Below are positions 24,400-32,873 of a stretch of DNA of 64,000 nt, piece by piece; position 1 is the first letter of the stretch, and every line of letters starts with the position of its first letter. The stretch spans positions 54,472 through 118,471 of IMG/VR virus record IMGVR_UViG_3300007513_000013. One strand, 5' to 3'. This DNA comes from a virus. Position numbers and translations under genes: made by a program. Below the pieces are notes generated by a model. That model did not search any database and was not told the origin of the DNA. It was given only the letters and a program-made list of their open reading frames with translations.

Positions 24400-25461
24400 A
24401 TGAAAAATGTATTGATTATTGGTACCGGTACTATTGGCGAACCTCTGATAGGCTTGTTTGCTGATTTTAAAAAGAAATTAGGTGTAAATGTGTTTTTTCA
24501 CAAACGTACACCCTTGGTAGATGAAATTGCAAAAGTTAATAGCTTGATTGCTCGCGGCGCAAATTTAGTTGTTGATCCAAAAAGAGTAGAGGAGTTTCAA
24601 GCTTTAGGGCATGAACCGGTTTTAAACTATGAGGCTGCATTAAAACTATGTGATATTATTATTGATTGTACTCCCGCGGGAAATGCAGCCAAAAAAGAAC
24701 ACTATTTACCCCTTTCAGAAAAATACAAAAGTAAATGTTTTATAGCTCAAGGAAGTGAGAAAGGTTTCGGCATGCCCTACGCATATGGAATTAATGATGA
24801 TGCACTTCTTAGGGAAAAGCCACAATTTGTGCAGGTAGTTAGTTGCAACACTCATAATATTGCCTCTTTGATTAAAACAATATGCCCTACCATAAGAGAT
24901 CTTCATTGCGGCGATTTTACATGTATTCGTAGAGCAAATGATATAAGCCAAGAAGGAGGCTTTATAGCCTCTCCAGTCGTCGGGAATCACAGTAAGAGGT
25001 CTTTTGGCACTCATCATGCAAAAGATGCCTATGATTTGTTTGCAACGATGTATGAGCATCCAAATCTTTTCTCCAGCGCGCTCAAAACGAACACTCAATA
25101 TATGCACACCATTCGTTTCAACATACAAATCAGAAAGTATGCTACAGAAAGAGATATATTTGATAAATTTAAAAGCAATAAGTTTATTGCACTCACACAC
25201 AAAACTTTAGCTAATAGAGTTTTTTCCTTTGGGAGGGATCATGGATATTATGGAAGAATTTTTAATCAAACTGTTGTCGTGGAACCGACCATTTCTGTTT
25301 CTCGCACTAATGGCACTACACAGATTGCAGGATTTTGTTTTACACCTCAAGATGGAAATTCTTTATTAAGCAGCGTGGCAGCTGCCATGTATAAGATTCA
25401 CGGAGACAAATATAAAGAATATATGAATTTATTTGACGACTATTTATTCAAGAGGATATAA
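24400..25461 (+). CDS. Archaeal-type (type II) glyceraldehyde-3-phosphate dehydrogenase homologue
   Basis: The 353-aa protein starts with a Rossmann motif (GTGTIGEPL). It has the type II GAPDH landmarks in order: DIIIDCTPAGN (about 86-96), the catalytic SCNT with Cys149, a GTHHAKD histidine pair (H205/H206) and matching length. Type II GAPDH interconverts glyceraldehyde-3-phosphate and 1,3-bisphosphoglycerate with NAD(P). It is typical of archaea and uncommon in bacteria, and I know of no well-described phage case. It could redirect host carbon to reducing power during infection, or act on another phospho-aldehyde; the substrate is not proven. It lies 7 bp after the deformylase and 2 bp before a small gene. 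Confidence 0.8.
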   Translation: MKNVLIIGTGTIGEPLIGLFADFKKKLGVNVFFHKRTPLVDEIAKVNSLIARGANLVVDPKRVEEFQALGHEPVLNYEAALKLCDIIIDCTPAGNAAKKEHYLPLSEKYKSKCFIAQGSEKGFGMPYAYGINDDALLREKPQFVQVVSCNTHNIASLIKTICPTIRDLHCGDFTCIRRANDISQEGGFIASPVVGNHSKRSFGTHHAKDAYDLFATMYEHPNLFSSALKTNTQYMHTIRFNIQIRKYATERDIFDKFKSNKFIALTHKTLANRVFSFGRDHGYYGRIFNQTVVVEPTISVSRTNGTTQIAGFCFTPQDGNSLLSSVAAAMYKIHGDKYKEYMNLFDDYLFKRI

Positions 25462-25463
25462 GT

Positions 25464-25793
25464 GTGGTCAATGTTATTAGATATTTAGATTATGCATGCA
25501 CACCAAACAATATTACAATAGAAGCCAGATATCCGGCCACATCTCGATATTTAGAAGTTGAGCTAAAAGTTGATGGAAAAATTGCTTTACATGGTCAATA
25601 TACAATATCGCTTCCAACCAAAAGAGACATTATTGATGAACGCATAAAAACTTTTTGCGGTGGAATAGGAATGTTTACAGAGGATGAGATTCAAGATTAT
25701 GTAATGGCGGATAGAATAATGGCAGCTTTGTATACCAAAAGGCACTTAAAAGAGGTGCGCACAAAAAGCGGCACGTTAATTTGGCGATTTTGA
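25464..25793 (+). CDS. Hypothetical protein, 109 aa
   Basis: GTG 25464 follows AGAGGATATAA. The product looks like a small soluble alpha/beta protein (beta-rich first half with RYLEVELKVDGKIALHGQYT, helical second half). No known motif is visible. It is 2 bp from the GAPDH gene, and its end overlaps the end of the convergent - strand protease gene by 18 bp. Confidence 0.6.
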   Translation: MVNVIRYLDYACTPNNITIEARYPATSRYLEVELKVDGKIALHGQYTISLPTKRDIIDERIKTFCGGIGMFTEDEIQDYVMADRIMAALYTKRHLKEVRTKSGTLIWRF

Positions 25794-26624
25794 TTTCTTT
25801 TTCTTGTTCTTGTTAACGAAGATGTTTTCCAAATCTAATGAGGACATGTGCTTTTTGTAAAGTTCGTATTTTTCTATATTGTATTTAATAAAGTGCTTTG
25901 TATGTTTATATGGAACACCTAGAGAGAGATGGTGAAAACGCACAAAAACACTATGTACAACTCCTATCAAGTCTCCTCTATAATTAAGAATCATAGAACC
26001 AGAACTACCTGGGGCTACCGGCAAAGAAAATAACGCAACTTTTCCTCCTGGTGCTAATCCACTATATCTGCCCTCTAAAATTGGTATCATGTTTTTTGCA
26101 AATATCCCCATGGGCGCCGCAACGTTATATACTTTATCTCCAACTTCTGGTGCCTTTGATGCAACATCTACCGGCTCAATATCGCTCATATCATATACAA
26201 ACAACAAGCAGATGTCCGTTTCTTCGTCATAAGTCAATGATCTGGCGTAATAAATATTACCAGAAACGTCTGTCATCTTATATTCAACAGATATCTTAAT
26301 TGCGGCTTGATTTAACTTCATCATCATTCTTAAGAAAGGCGGGATACTATCAGCGCAGACATGTGCAGCACTAACTGCATATGAACCATATTCATTTTTT
26401 CCAACTACAAAAGCACTGGCAGTGCTTCTGTTCGTTGGCATTTTTTGTGAATTACAAACTCCTTTCTCTTCGTCGCAAGAGTTAACTCTTATTTCTAGAG
26501 ACTTTTCAACATGTATAAAACTCTCTATTGGAAGGAAATTTGAAGATTTGTTTTGGTTGCCATGGGCGCATGATTGCAAGAGAAAAATAGATAGAAATAA
26601 AAATAATACTTTTTTTAAAAACAT
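25776..26624 (-). CDS. Secreted trypsin-like serine protease lipoprotein
   Basis: This is the only convincing - strand gene. The 282-aa product starts MFLKKVLFLFLSIFLLQSC: a signal peptide with lipobox and lipid Cys19. The trypsin-fold triad is visible as SAAHVC (His88), DEETDICLL (Asp137) and PGSSGSM (Ser208). It should be an envelope-anchored, periplasmic or surface serine protease. ATG 26624 has GAGGG upstream; a TTG further up would give a longer start. It is divergent from the PhoH gene and convergent with the preceding gene, suggesting independent control or late acquisition. Targets are unknown; blocking receptors or competing phages is a guess. Confidence 0.85.
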   Translation of the reverse strand: MFLKKVLFLFLSIFLLQSCAHGNQNKSSNFLPIESFIHVEKSLEIRVNSCDEEKGVCNSQKMPTNRSTASAFVVGKNEYGSYAVSAAHVCADSIPPFLRMMMKLNQAAIKISVEYKMTDVSGNIYYARSLTYDEETDICLLFVYDMSDIEPVDVASKAPEVGDKVYNVAAPMGIFAKNMIPILEGRYSGLAPGGKVALFSLPVAPGSSGSMILNYRGDLIGVVHSVFVRFHHLSLGVPYKHTKHFIKYNIEKYELYKKHMSSLDLENIFVNKNKKKKSKSPN

Positions 26625-26700
26625 ATATGGTGCCCTCAACAATAACTAGATAAAACTAATTTAAAAACGTGTGTTCTTTTTATTTTTATGTTTTCACTGC

Positions 26701-26707
26701 CTATTTA
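26701..26707 (+). promoter_or_regulatory. CTATTTA element (candidate phage promoter)
   Basis: CCTATTTACAATAAGG stands 12 nt before the PhoH ATG. It also contains TACAAT, a plausible sigma70 -10. The closeness to the start implies a very short leader if used. Confidence 0.4.
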
Positions 26708-26719
26708 CAATAAGGTATA

Positions 26720-28042
26720 ATGGCTAAAAAAACTTATATTTTAGATACTAGTGTTTATTTGACAGATCACAATTCTATATTTTCATATGGCATTAATGAT
26801 ATCGTGATTCCTTTTAAGGTGTTAGAAGAGGTAGATAAGCACAAGAAAAGACAAGACACTGTTGGTTCAAATGCACGACAGATTATCCGTGCACTGGACT
26901 CTTTTCGTGAAAAAGGTAGCCTCTATAAAGGTGTGCGAATTGGCAAGGGAAAAGGACTGATATCTGTTAAAAAAAGCAAATCAGAAACTCTACCAGAAGA
27001 TCTAGAACCTCATATCGCAGATAATGAAATAATTGCAGTTGCACTAAACGAAAATAAAAAAAATTTAAAACGAAAGACGATCCTAGTTTCAAGGGATGTT
27101 AACATGAGGGTAAAGTGTGATGCTTTAGGTCTTTTAACAGAAGATTATGTGGTAAATCAAGTTGTCAAAGATAGCGATCACTTGTATATGGGGTTTAAAA
27201 GCCATTTAGTGGATGAAGAAATAATTGATCAATTTTACTCTGGAGAAGAAATCTATCTAGACAAGGAAGATATTAAATTACAACCAAACCAGTATCTGAT
27301 GCTTATTTCAAGCTCAAACCAAAAGAAAACGGCGTTAGCTAGATTTTATAGTTATTCTAAACCATTAAAGAGAATCAATGGGGAACATAAAAAAGGAATT
27401 TGGGGCGTAAAGCCAAGAAATAAAGAACAAAGTTTTGCTTTGGACCTGTTGATGGATCCTTCTGTACCAATTGTTACTTTAATCGGAAAAGCTGGTAGTG
27501 GTAAAACTTTGTTGGCGATAGCAGCCGGTTTAGCGCAAGTTATGGAAGACAAAAAAGAATCTAACTATAGAAGATTGGTAATCTCTAGACCAATACAGCC
27601 CATGGGAAAAGACATTGGTTATCTTCCCGGCTCAATGGAAGAAAAAATGGCACCATGGTTGGCTCCCATACAAGATAATTTACAAAATTTAATGGGCAAC
27701 GATAAAGAGACATTAAAAATGTATACCGATAACGGCACTATAGAAATCGAAGCTCTAACTTATATAAGAGGTCGTTCCATTTCAAATGCATATATTATTA
27801 TAGACGAAGCACAAAATTTAACAGCACATGAATTAAAAACAATTATTACGAGAGTTGGCGAAAACACAAAAGTTATCTTTACAGGAGATGTAGAGCAAAT
27901 CGACAATGCTTATGTTGATGAGACATCGAACGGTTTGGCATATGCGATAGAGAAGTTTAAAGGCTATGATTTATCAGGCCACATTACCTTAGTAAGAGGT
28001 GAGCGTTCAAAAGTTGCAACACTTGCAGCAAAAATTCTTTAA
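26720..28042 (+). CDS. phoH: PIN-PhoH protein (PhoH2-like RNase/helicase)
   Basis: The 440-aa protein has a PIN RNase domain first (LDTSVYL with Asp8, then further acidic residues to about 145), then a PhoH ATPase domain. Walker A is GKAGSGKT (256-263), Walker B is YIIIDEAQ, and the sensor region is KVIFTGDVEQID. Bacterial PhoH2 proteins of this layout unwind and cut RNA. phoH is frequent in marine phages, though usually without the PIN domain in T4-like ones. It starts with ATG 26720 and is transcribed away from the lipoprotein protease gene. Phage role is unproven. Confidence 0.9.
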   Translation: MAKKTYILDTSVYLTDHNSIFSYGINDIVIPFKVLEEVDKHKKRQDTVGSNARQIIRALDSFREKGSLYKGVRIGKGKGLISVKKSKSETLPEDLEPHIADNEIIAVALNENKKNLKRKTILVSRDVNMRVKCDALGLLTEDYVVNQVVKDSDHLYMGFKSHLVDEEIIDQFYSGEEIYLDKEDIKLQPNQYLMLISSSNQKKTALARFYSYSKPLKRINGEHKKGIWGVKPRNKEQSFALDLLMDPSVPIVTLIGKAGSGKTLLAIAAGLAQVMEDKKESNYRRLVISRPIQPMGKDIGYLPGSMEEKMAPWLAPIQDNLQNLMGNDKETLKMYTDNGTIEIEALTYIRGRSISNAYIIIDEAQNLTAHELKTIITRVGENTKVIFTGDVEQIDNAYVDETSNGLAYAIEKFKGYDLSGHITLVRGERSKVATLAAKIL

Positions 28043-28097
28043 AAGTGGTGAATTATGTGTTAATATTTAGCATACTAACCTAAAGGAAGGGTAAAAT

Positions 28098-28421
28098 ATG
28101 AGTAGAAATGATGTATCAATTGGAGATAATGTATTGGACGGAGAAGATGTGCTGATTGAAAGATCGGAACTTCAAAAGCCGGTTGAACCGGATACAGATA
28201 TGAAAAACTGGATTGTTGAATACGTTGGAGAAACGCTACAACCAGAAAATAGCGAAGTTACATTGGAAATGGTCATTGAAGTTATGGCAAAAGAATTCCC
28301 AGAGTTTCTTCTTCCGATAGCAGAAGAAAACTTTATCCGCGGCTATCAACAGGCATTGCTCGATGTAGACGAAGGAAAGAAATTATACGAAGAGCAATTA
28401 AAAAAAGCAAATAATGAATGA
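28098..28421 (+). CDS. Hypothetical acidic protein, 107 aa
   Basis: ATG 28098 follows AAGGAAGGG. The product is acidic and helical in its second half (TLEMVIEVMAKEFPEFLLPI...FIRGYQQALLDVDEGKKLYE). No motif is recognised. The last 8 bp overlap the following metalloprotease gene, so the pair is translationally coupled. Confidence 0.7.
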   Translation: MSRNDVSIGDNVLDGEDVLIERSELQKPVEPDTDMKNWIVEYVGETLQPENSEVTLEMVIEVMAKEFPEFLLPIAEENFIRGYQQALLDVDEGKKLYEEQLKKANNE

Positions 28422-29091
28422 GTATGTGAAAAATTCTGCTACAACGGCCGCTGCCTTACAAAGAGAAAAGTTGCTGCACAACAGGGTTGTGATCTATATC
28501 AAAGATCCCCTCCCAGACAATGTTGATGTGGATTATGTAATTTCTTTTCTGGAGAAAAACGTACCATCTCAAATGTTTTATTTCATAGATTCGATTTTTA
28601 TAGGCCAGTTTAAACAGCTGAAAAAAAATGATATCAACGCTTCGTATGAAGATGGCGCAATTTACGCAACAAACGAACAGTCTGATGCAGATGATATGAT
28701 TGATGACATTGTACACGAATTGGCTCATTCTTTGGAAAAATCACTAGGCGATGTGATTTATGCTGACAATTTAATTGAGAATGAGCTTTTGGGAAAACGC
28801 AAAAGACTATATCAGATATTAAACGCAGAGGGTTATGAAGCTAGTTTAAAAAGTTTTTTAAATATAGAATATGATAAAAACTTCGATAAATACTTGTATA
28901 AAGTTGTTGGATATGATAAACTAACTATGTTGACTATGGGGTTGTTTATTTCTCCGTATGGAGCGACTTCAATAAGGGAGTATTTTGCAAACGGCTTTGA
29001 ACATTATTTTTTAGAAAGCAAAGAATATGTACAAAAAATTAGCCCTTCGCTTTTTAGTAAAATAGAGGAAATAATTGACTATGTTCAATAA
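28414..29091 (+). CDS. ATLF-like zinc metalloprotease
   Basis: The 225-aa protein has HELAH (101-105) and, 84 residues later, REYFANGFEHYF with Glu189 as the likely third zinc ligand. That spacing and the E-Y-F-A..F..Y tail follow the anthrax-lethal-factor-like (ATLF/M34-type) peptidases. No signal peptide is present, so it would act in the cytoplasm or from the virion. The target is unknown. It overlaps the upstream gene by 8 bp. Confidence 0.75.
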   Translation: MNEYVKNSATTAAALQREKLLHNRVVIYIKDPLPDNVDVDYVISFLEKNVPSQMFYFIDSIFIGQFKQLKKNDINASYEDGAIYATNEQSDADDMIDDIVHELAHSLEKSLGDVIYADNLIENELLGKRKRLYQILNAEGYEASLKSFLNIEYDKNFDKYLYKVVGYDKLTMLTMGLFISPYGATSIREYFANGFEHYFLESKEYVQKISPSLFSKIEEIIDYVQ

Positions 29092-29104
29092 AGGAAAAAA
29101 ATAA

Positions 29105-29524
29105 ATGGAATTAGTGTTAAAATATAATAAAGATAAAACAGAACTTAAGGTTAATGTTAGTGTGCCTGCGGCCAAATGGGCTGCAGAGGAAAGAGTGTAT
29201 ACAACAGATGATGTTGTTGAGGCTCTGGCCAATTTAGATGTTGCAGTGACAAGAGAACGGTGTACACGGCAGGGCGGAAGGTTATATAACTGGACCGGTC
29301 AAACTAGTGGAACATGGCACTTTGAACTTGATGGCGCCTCTAAATCAGAGACGAAGCCTGCAAAAAAGACAGTTCCAAAAACTGCAGCGCCCAAAAAGAA
29401 AGTAGAGGCCCCCAAGCCAGCGCCCAAAAAGAAAGTAGACGCACCGGAGAAAACTGCAGCGCCCAAAAAGACCGCCAAAACATCCAGCACTAAAGACGTA
29501 CTTAGTCGACTAAAGAAGTCCTAA
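29105..29524 (+). CDS. Protein with histone-H1-like Lys/Ala/Pro tail
   Basis: This 139-aa protein has a compact N-terminal part (1-78) ending in a region with Trp, Arg and Gly. Residues about 79-139 are a repetitive tail of APKKKV, PAPKKK and TAAPKK blocks, like linker histones and bacterial HU/AlgR-type tails. It probably binds DNA or RNA. It follows the protease gene by 13 bp. Confidence 0.7.
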   Translation: MELVLKYNKDKTELKVNVSVPAAKWAAEERVYTTDDVVEALANLDVAVTRERCTRQGGRLYNWTGQTSGTWHFELDGASKSETKPAKKTVPKTAAPKKKVEAPKPAPKKKVDAPEKTAAPKKTAKTSSTKDVLSRLKKS

Positions 29525-29541
29525 GTAAGAATCGAGGAATT

Positions 29542-30333
29542 ATGTCTCATATATCTTTTTCAGAATTAAAACTGTGGAGCGAGTGCCCTTTTAAGCATAA
29601 ATTGGTTTATATTGATAAATTAAAAGGATTTGAAGGGAATATTTATACCGCTTTTGGTACTGCAATTCACGCATCTAGTGAACAAAAGGTCTTAAATGAA
29701 GGTTTAAACGAAAAGGAGATTTTCGAAAAGAACTTTCTAGAAGAACTACAAAAGTTGCCGGAAGCTGTTAGAAAAGATCTGGATAGAAAACAAGTTGAAC
29801 AGTTTCGAAATCAAGGTAAATATTTATCATCGCTGGTAATTCCAGCATTAAAAGATTACTTTGAAAATATCGAAGAAATAGTTTCTGTGGAAGAAAAACT
29901 ATATGAGCCTATAAAAGACTTTACAACAGAAGAGCACGACTTCAAGGGATATATTGATCTGGTTGTTAAAACTTCTGATGGCAAGTATCATATCATTGAT
30001 TGGAAGACATGTTCTTGGGGTTGGGACACTAGAAAGAAGTCGGATAAAATGATCACATATCAGTTGACATTTTATAAATATTATTTTGCACTTAAACACG
30101 GCATTGACCCAAAAAATATTGAAACGCACTTCGGTTTGATTAAAAGAACCGCAAAACACAATAATGTCGAGCTTTTTAGAGTTACTAGTGGAAAGAAAAA
30201 AACAGAGAATGCTCTTAAACTTTTACAAAAAGCACTCTATAATATAAACAAGAAACATTACTTAAAAAATAAACTTTCCTGTAAGAGCCCTTACGGAATG
30301 TGCGAATTTTACAAAACAGAACATTGCAAATAA
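29542..30333 (+). CDS. PD-(D/E)XK nuclease, Cas4/RecB-like with iron-sulphur cysteines
   Basis: In the 263-aa protein the nuclease core is GYID (Asp139) plus IIDWK (Asp153, Lys155). Cysteines at 15, 247, 254 and 262 have the one-plus-three spacing of the 4Fe-4S cluster in Cas4/AddB-type nucleases. These are 5'-3' exonucleases acting on single-stranded or resected DNA. There is no CRISPR array or Cas1 nearby, so a role in phage recombination/replication or host DNA breakdown is more likely than adaptation. Confidence 0.88.
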   Translation: MSHISFSELKLWSECPFKHKLVYIDKLKGFEGNIYTAFGTAIHASSEQKVLNEGLNEKEIFEKNFLEELQKLPEAVRKDLDRKQVEQFRNQGKYLSSLVIPALKDYFENIEEIVSVEEKLYEPIKDFTTEEHDFKGYIDLVVKTSDGKYHIIDWKTCSWGWDTRKKSDKMITYQLTFYKYYFALKHGIDPKNIETHFGLIKRTAKHNNVELFRVTSGKKKTENALKLLQKALYNINKKHYLKNKLSCKSPYGMCEFYKTEHCK

Positions 30334-30342
30334 GAGGTAAAC

Positions 30343-31611
30343 GTGAGCGATAAAAAGATCACCATTTTGACATTGAGCGATCATCCGCTTTCTCCTTCTG
30401 GAGTTGGCACTCAAACGAGAAACATGATTGAGGCAATGCTTGAGACTGGTAAATATAAATTTATAAGCCTAGGCGGGGCGATGAAACACGTCGATTATGA
30501 ACCTAAAAAGGTAGATCCATGGGGAGAAGATTGGGTTATTTTTCCAATCGACGGGTATGGAAATCAAGAAACAATTCGTTCCCTAATCAGAGTTAATAAA
30601 ATAGATATTCTTTGGTTTATGACAGATCCCAGATTTTATGGCTGGCTCTGGTTAATTGAAAATGAAATTAGGCCGCTGATTCCAATGGTCTATTATCACG
30701 TGTGGGACAATTACCCTTATCCAACTTACAATAAACCATTTTATGACTCAAATGACGTTATCGCGACAATATCTAAAGTAACTGACGATATTGTTAAGAC
30801 TGTATCACCAGATGTTGAATCTGTTTATATTCCACACGCAGTGGATGCTAATATTTTTAAAAAACATGATGGTCCCGAAATGGAAAAGTTCAAAACAGAG
30901 GTGTTTAAGGACAACTCTCTAGAGGGTAAATTTATATTCCTGTACAATGGCCGAAATGCAAGAAGAAAACAGACTGGCTCTATGATCTTTTGGTTTAAAG
31001 AGTTTTTAGACAGAGTGGGTCACGACAAAGCTGTTTTTATTATGCATACAGATGTTAAAGACCCGGTTGGCCAAGATCTGGAATATATCATAAGACACTT
31101 AAAATTAACAAATGGAGAAGTTGTATTTTCAACACAGAAATATCCACCGAATGTTTTAGCTAAAATCTATAATATTGCAGATTGTACTCTTTGTTTGTCT
31201 GATGCCGAAGGTTTTGGATTGACCTCTTTGGAGTCTTTAGCATGCGGAACTCCTGTTATTTCAACGTTGACAGGCGGTTTGCAGGAACAAGTAACAGACG
31301 GCAAAGACACTTTTGGAGTGGGAATTGAGCCTAGTACAAAATCTATTATCGGCTCTCAGGATATTCCATGGATTTATGAGGATAGGGTATCGGAAGAAGA
31401 TGTTATAAATGCAATGTTAAAGTTGTACAATATGTCGCAAGAAGAAAGAGACGAACTTGGGGCAAAAGGTACAGCACATGTATTAAAAAATTACAGCTTT
31501 GAAAGGTACGTTGAACAGTGGGATGAATTATTCCAGCGCGTTCATAGTGAAATGGGCTCGTGGGAAAATAGAAAAAATTACAAGTCATGGACTTTAAAAG
31601 AGGTAGTATGA
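30343..31611 (+). CDS. GT4-family glycosyltransferase
   Basis: The 422-aa protein has an N-terminal GT-B half with SPSGVGTQTRNM (16-27) and a C-terminal half with the nucleotide-sugar site DAEGFGLTSLESLACGTPVI (E-x7-E motif). It begins at GTG 30343 after GAGGTAAAC and opens the glycan block. The acceptor and donor are not predictable. Its TGA overlaps the next ATG by 4 bp. Confidence 0.88.
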   Translation: MSDKKITILTLSDHPLSPSGVGTQTRNMIEAMLETGKYKFISLGGAMKHVDYEPKKVDPWGEDWVIFPIDGYGNQETIRSLIRVNKIDILWFMTDPRFYGWLWLIENEIRPLIPMVYYHVWDNYPYPTYNKPFYDSNDVIATISKVTDDIVKTVSPDVESVYIPHAVDANIFKKHDGPEMEKFKTEVFKDNSLEGKFIFLYNGRNARRKQTGSMIFWFKEFLDRVGHDKAVFIMHTDVKDPVGQDLEYIIRHLKLTNGEVVFSTQKYPPNVLAKIYNIADCTLCLSDAEGFGLTSLESLACGTPVISTLTGGLQEQVTDGKDTFGVGIEPSTKSIIGSQDIPWIYEDRVSEEDVINAMLKLYNMSQEERDELGAKGTAHVLKNYSFERYVEQWDELFQRVHSEMGSWENRKNYKSWTLKEVV

Positions 31612-32873
31612 GAAAAAAAGTTTTAGTTAGAGCACCAGCATTGAGCAGAACAGGATATGGTGAGCATGCTCGTTTTGTTTTACGTTCCTTAAGAAAGCAT
31701 GAAGATAAGTTTGACATTTTTTTAGACAACACCAACTGGGGCCAATCCGGCTGGATTTTTCGAGACAATGAAGAAAGACGATGGATAGATACAATTATTG
31801 CAAAAACAATGTTTCACGTGAATAATGATGGCGGCCCAATGGATGTATCTGTACAAGTTACAATACCAAACGAATGGCAACCTTTGGCCCCGGTAAATAT
31901 TGGCGTAACTGCTGGTATTGAAACAACACAGGTCGCACCGCAGTGGGTTGAGCAGTCTTTTGTTGTAGATAAGATTATTACCACTTCCAATCATTCTAAA
32001 CAAGTTTATGAAAACACAACATATGAAGCACAACACAAAGAAACGATGGCGGTTATCAAAGAATTTAGATGTGAGCGGCCAATTGAAGTTGTCCATTATC
32101 CCGTAAAAGATATTGAAAAAGCAGAAATTGATTGTGAACTTGAAACAGACTTTAATTTTTTAGTAGTTGCTCAGTGGGGCCCTAGAAAGAATATTGAAAA
32201 CACAGTTAGGTGGTTTATAGAAGAATTTGTCGACAATTCTAATGTTGGAATGGTGTTAAAGTTGTTTTATAGAAATGGATCTATTATAGATCGGGTCAAT
32301 TTAGAAGAAAATGTAAAAAATCTACTTAACGAATATCCGCAAAGAAAATGCAAAATTTATTTATTACATGGAGATATGAGTGAAGAAGAAATGACCGGCC
32401 TTTATACTCATCCAAAAATTAAGACATTAGTATCTTTGACGCATGGTGAAGGATATGGTCTTCCTTTGTTTGAGGCGGCTTATAACGCACTACCAGTCTT
32501 AGCTCCAGATTGGAGTGGGCATGTCGACTTTTTGTTTAAACCAACAAAAGATAAAAAAGGCAAAATAAAGCAAAAAGCACATTTTGCAAAAGTGGATTAT
32601 GATATCGGCCCGGTTTCCCAAGAAGTATTGTGGCCCGGAGTTCTAGAAAATTATATGATGTGGTGTTACCCAAAGCAGGGTAGTTATAAGATGAAATTAC
32701 GTGAAATCCACAAGGATCACGGCAGGTTCAAATCCCAGGCAAAAAAGCTGCAAAAATGGATTCGAAAGGAATTTTCTGAAGACAAACAATATGAAAAAAT
32801 GGCTAATGCCATTTTGTCTGTTATAGAGAAGGGCGAAACTGCAGAGGAAAAAGCCGTCGTTAGTTATGAATAA
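31608..32873 (+). CDS. GT4-like glycosyltransferase
   Basis: I chose ATG 31608, which overlaps the previous stop by 4 bp. The 421-aa protein starts KKVLVRAPALSRTGYGEHAR and carries a C-terminal donor site HGEGYGLPLFEAAYNALPVL. Both features fit the GT-B fold of GT4 enzymes. It is a second, diverged member next to the first, suggesting successive sugar additions. The end overlaps the next gene by 8 bp. Confidence 0.85.
   Translation: MRKKVLVRAPALSRTGYGEHARFVLRSLRKHEDKFDIFLDNTNWGQSGWIFRDNEERRWIDTIIAKTMFHVNNDGGPMDVSVQVTIPNEWQPLAPVNIGVTAGIETTQVAPQWVEQSFVVDKIITTSNHSKQVYENTTYEAQHKETMAVIKEFRCERPIEVVHYPVKDIEKAEIDCELETDFNFLVVAQWGPRKNIENTVRWFIEEFVDNSNVGMVLKLFYRNGSIIDRVNLEENVKNLLNEYPQRKCKIYLLHGDMSEEEMTGLYTHPKIKTLVSLTHGEGYGLPLFEAAYNALPVLAPDWSGHVDFLFKPTKDKKGKIKQKAHFAKVDYDIGPVSQEVLWPGVLENYMMWCYPKQGSYKMKLREIHKDHGRFKSQAKKLQKWIRKEFSEDKQYEKMANAILSVIEKGETAEEKAVVSYE

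Noticed and set aside
24715-25200. 161-codon antisense frame under the GAPDH-like gene
   Set aside because: The forward frame has clear GAPDH motifs, and the antisense product has no domain or ribosome binding site.
29542-30333. CRISPR adaptation role for the Cas4-like nuclease
   Set aside because: No repeat array, Cas1 or Cas2 is present; many phages carry this nuclease alone.
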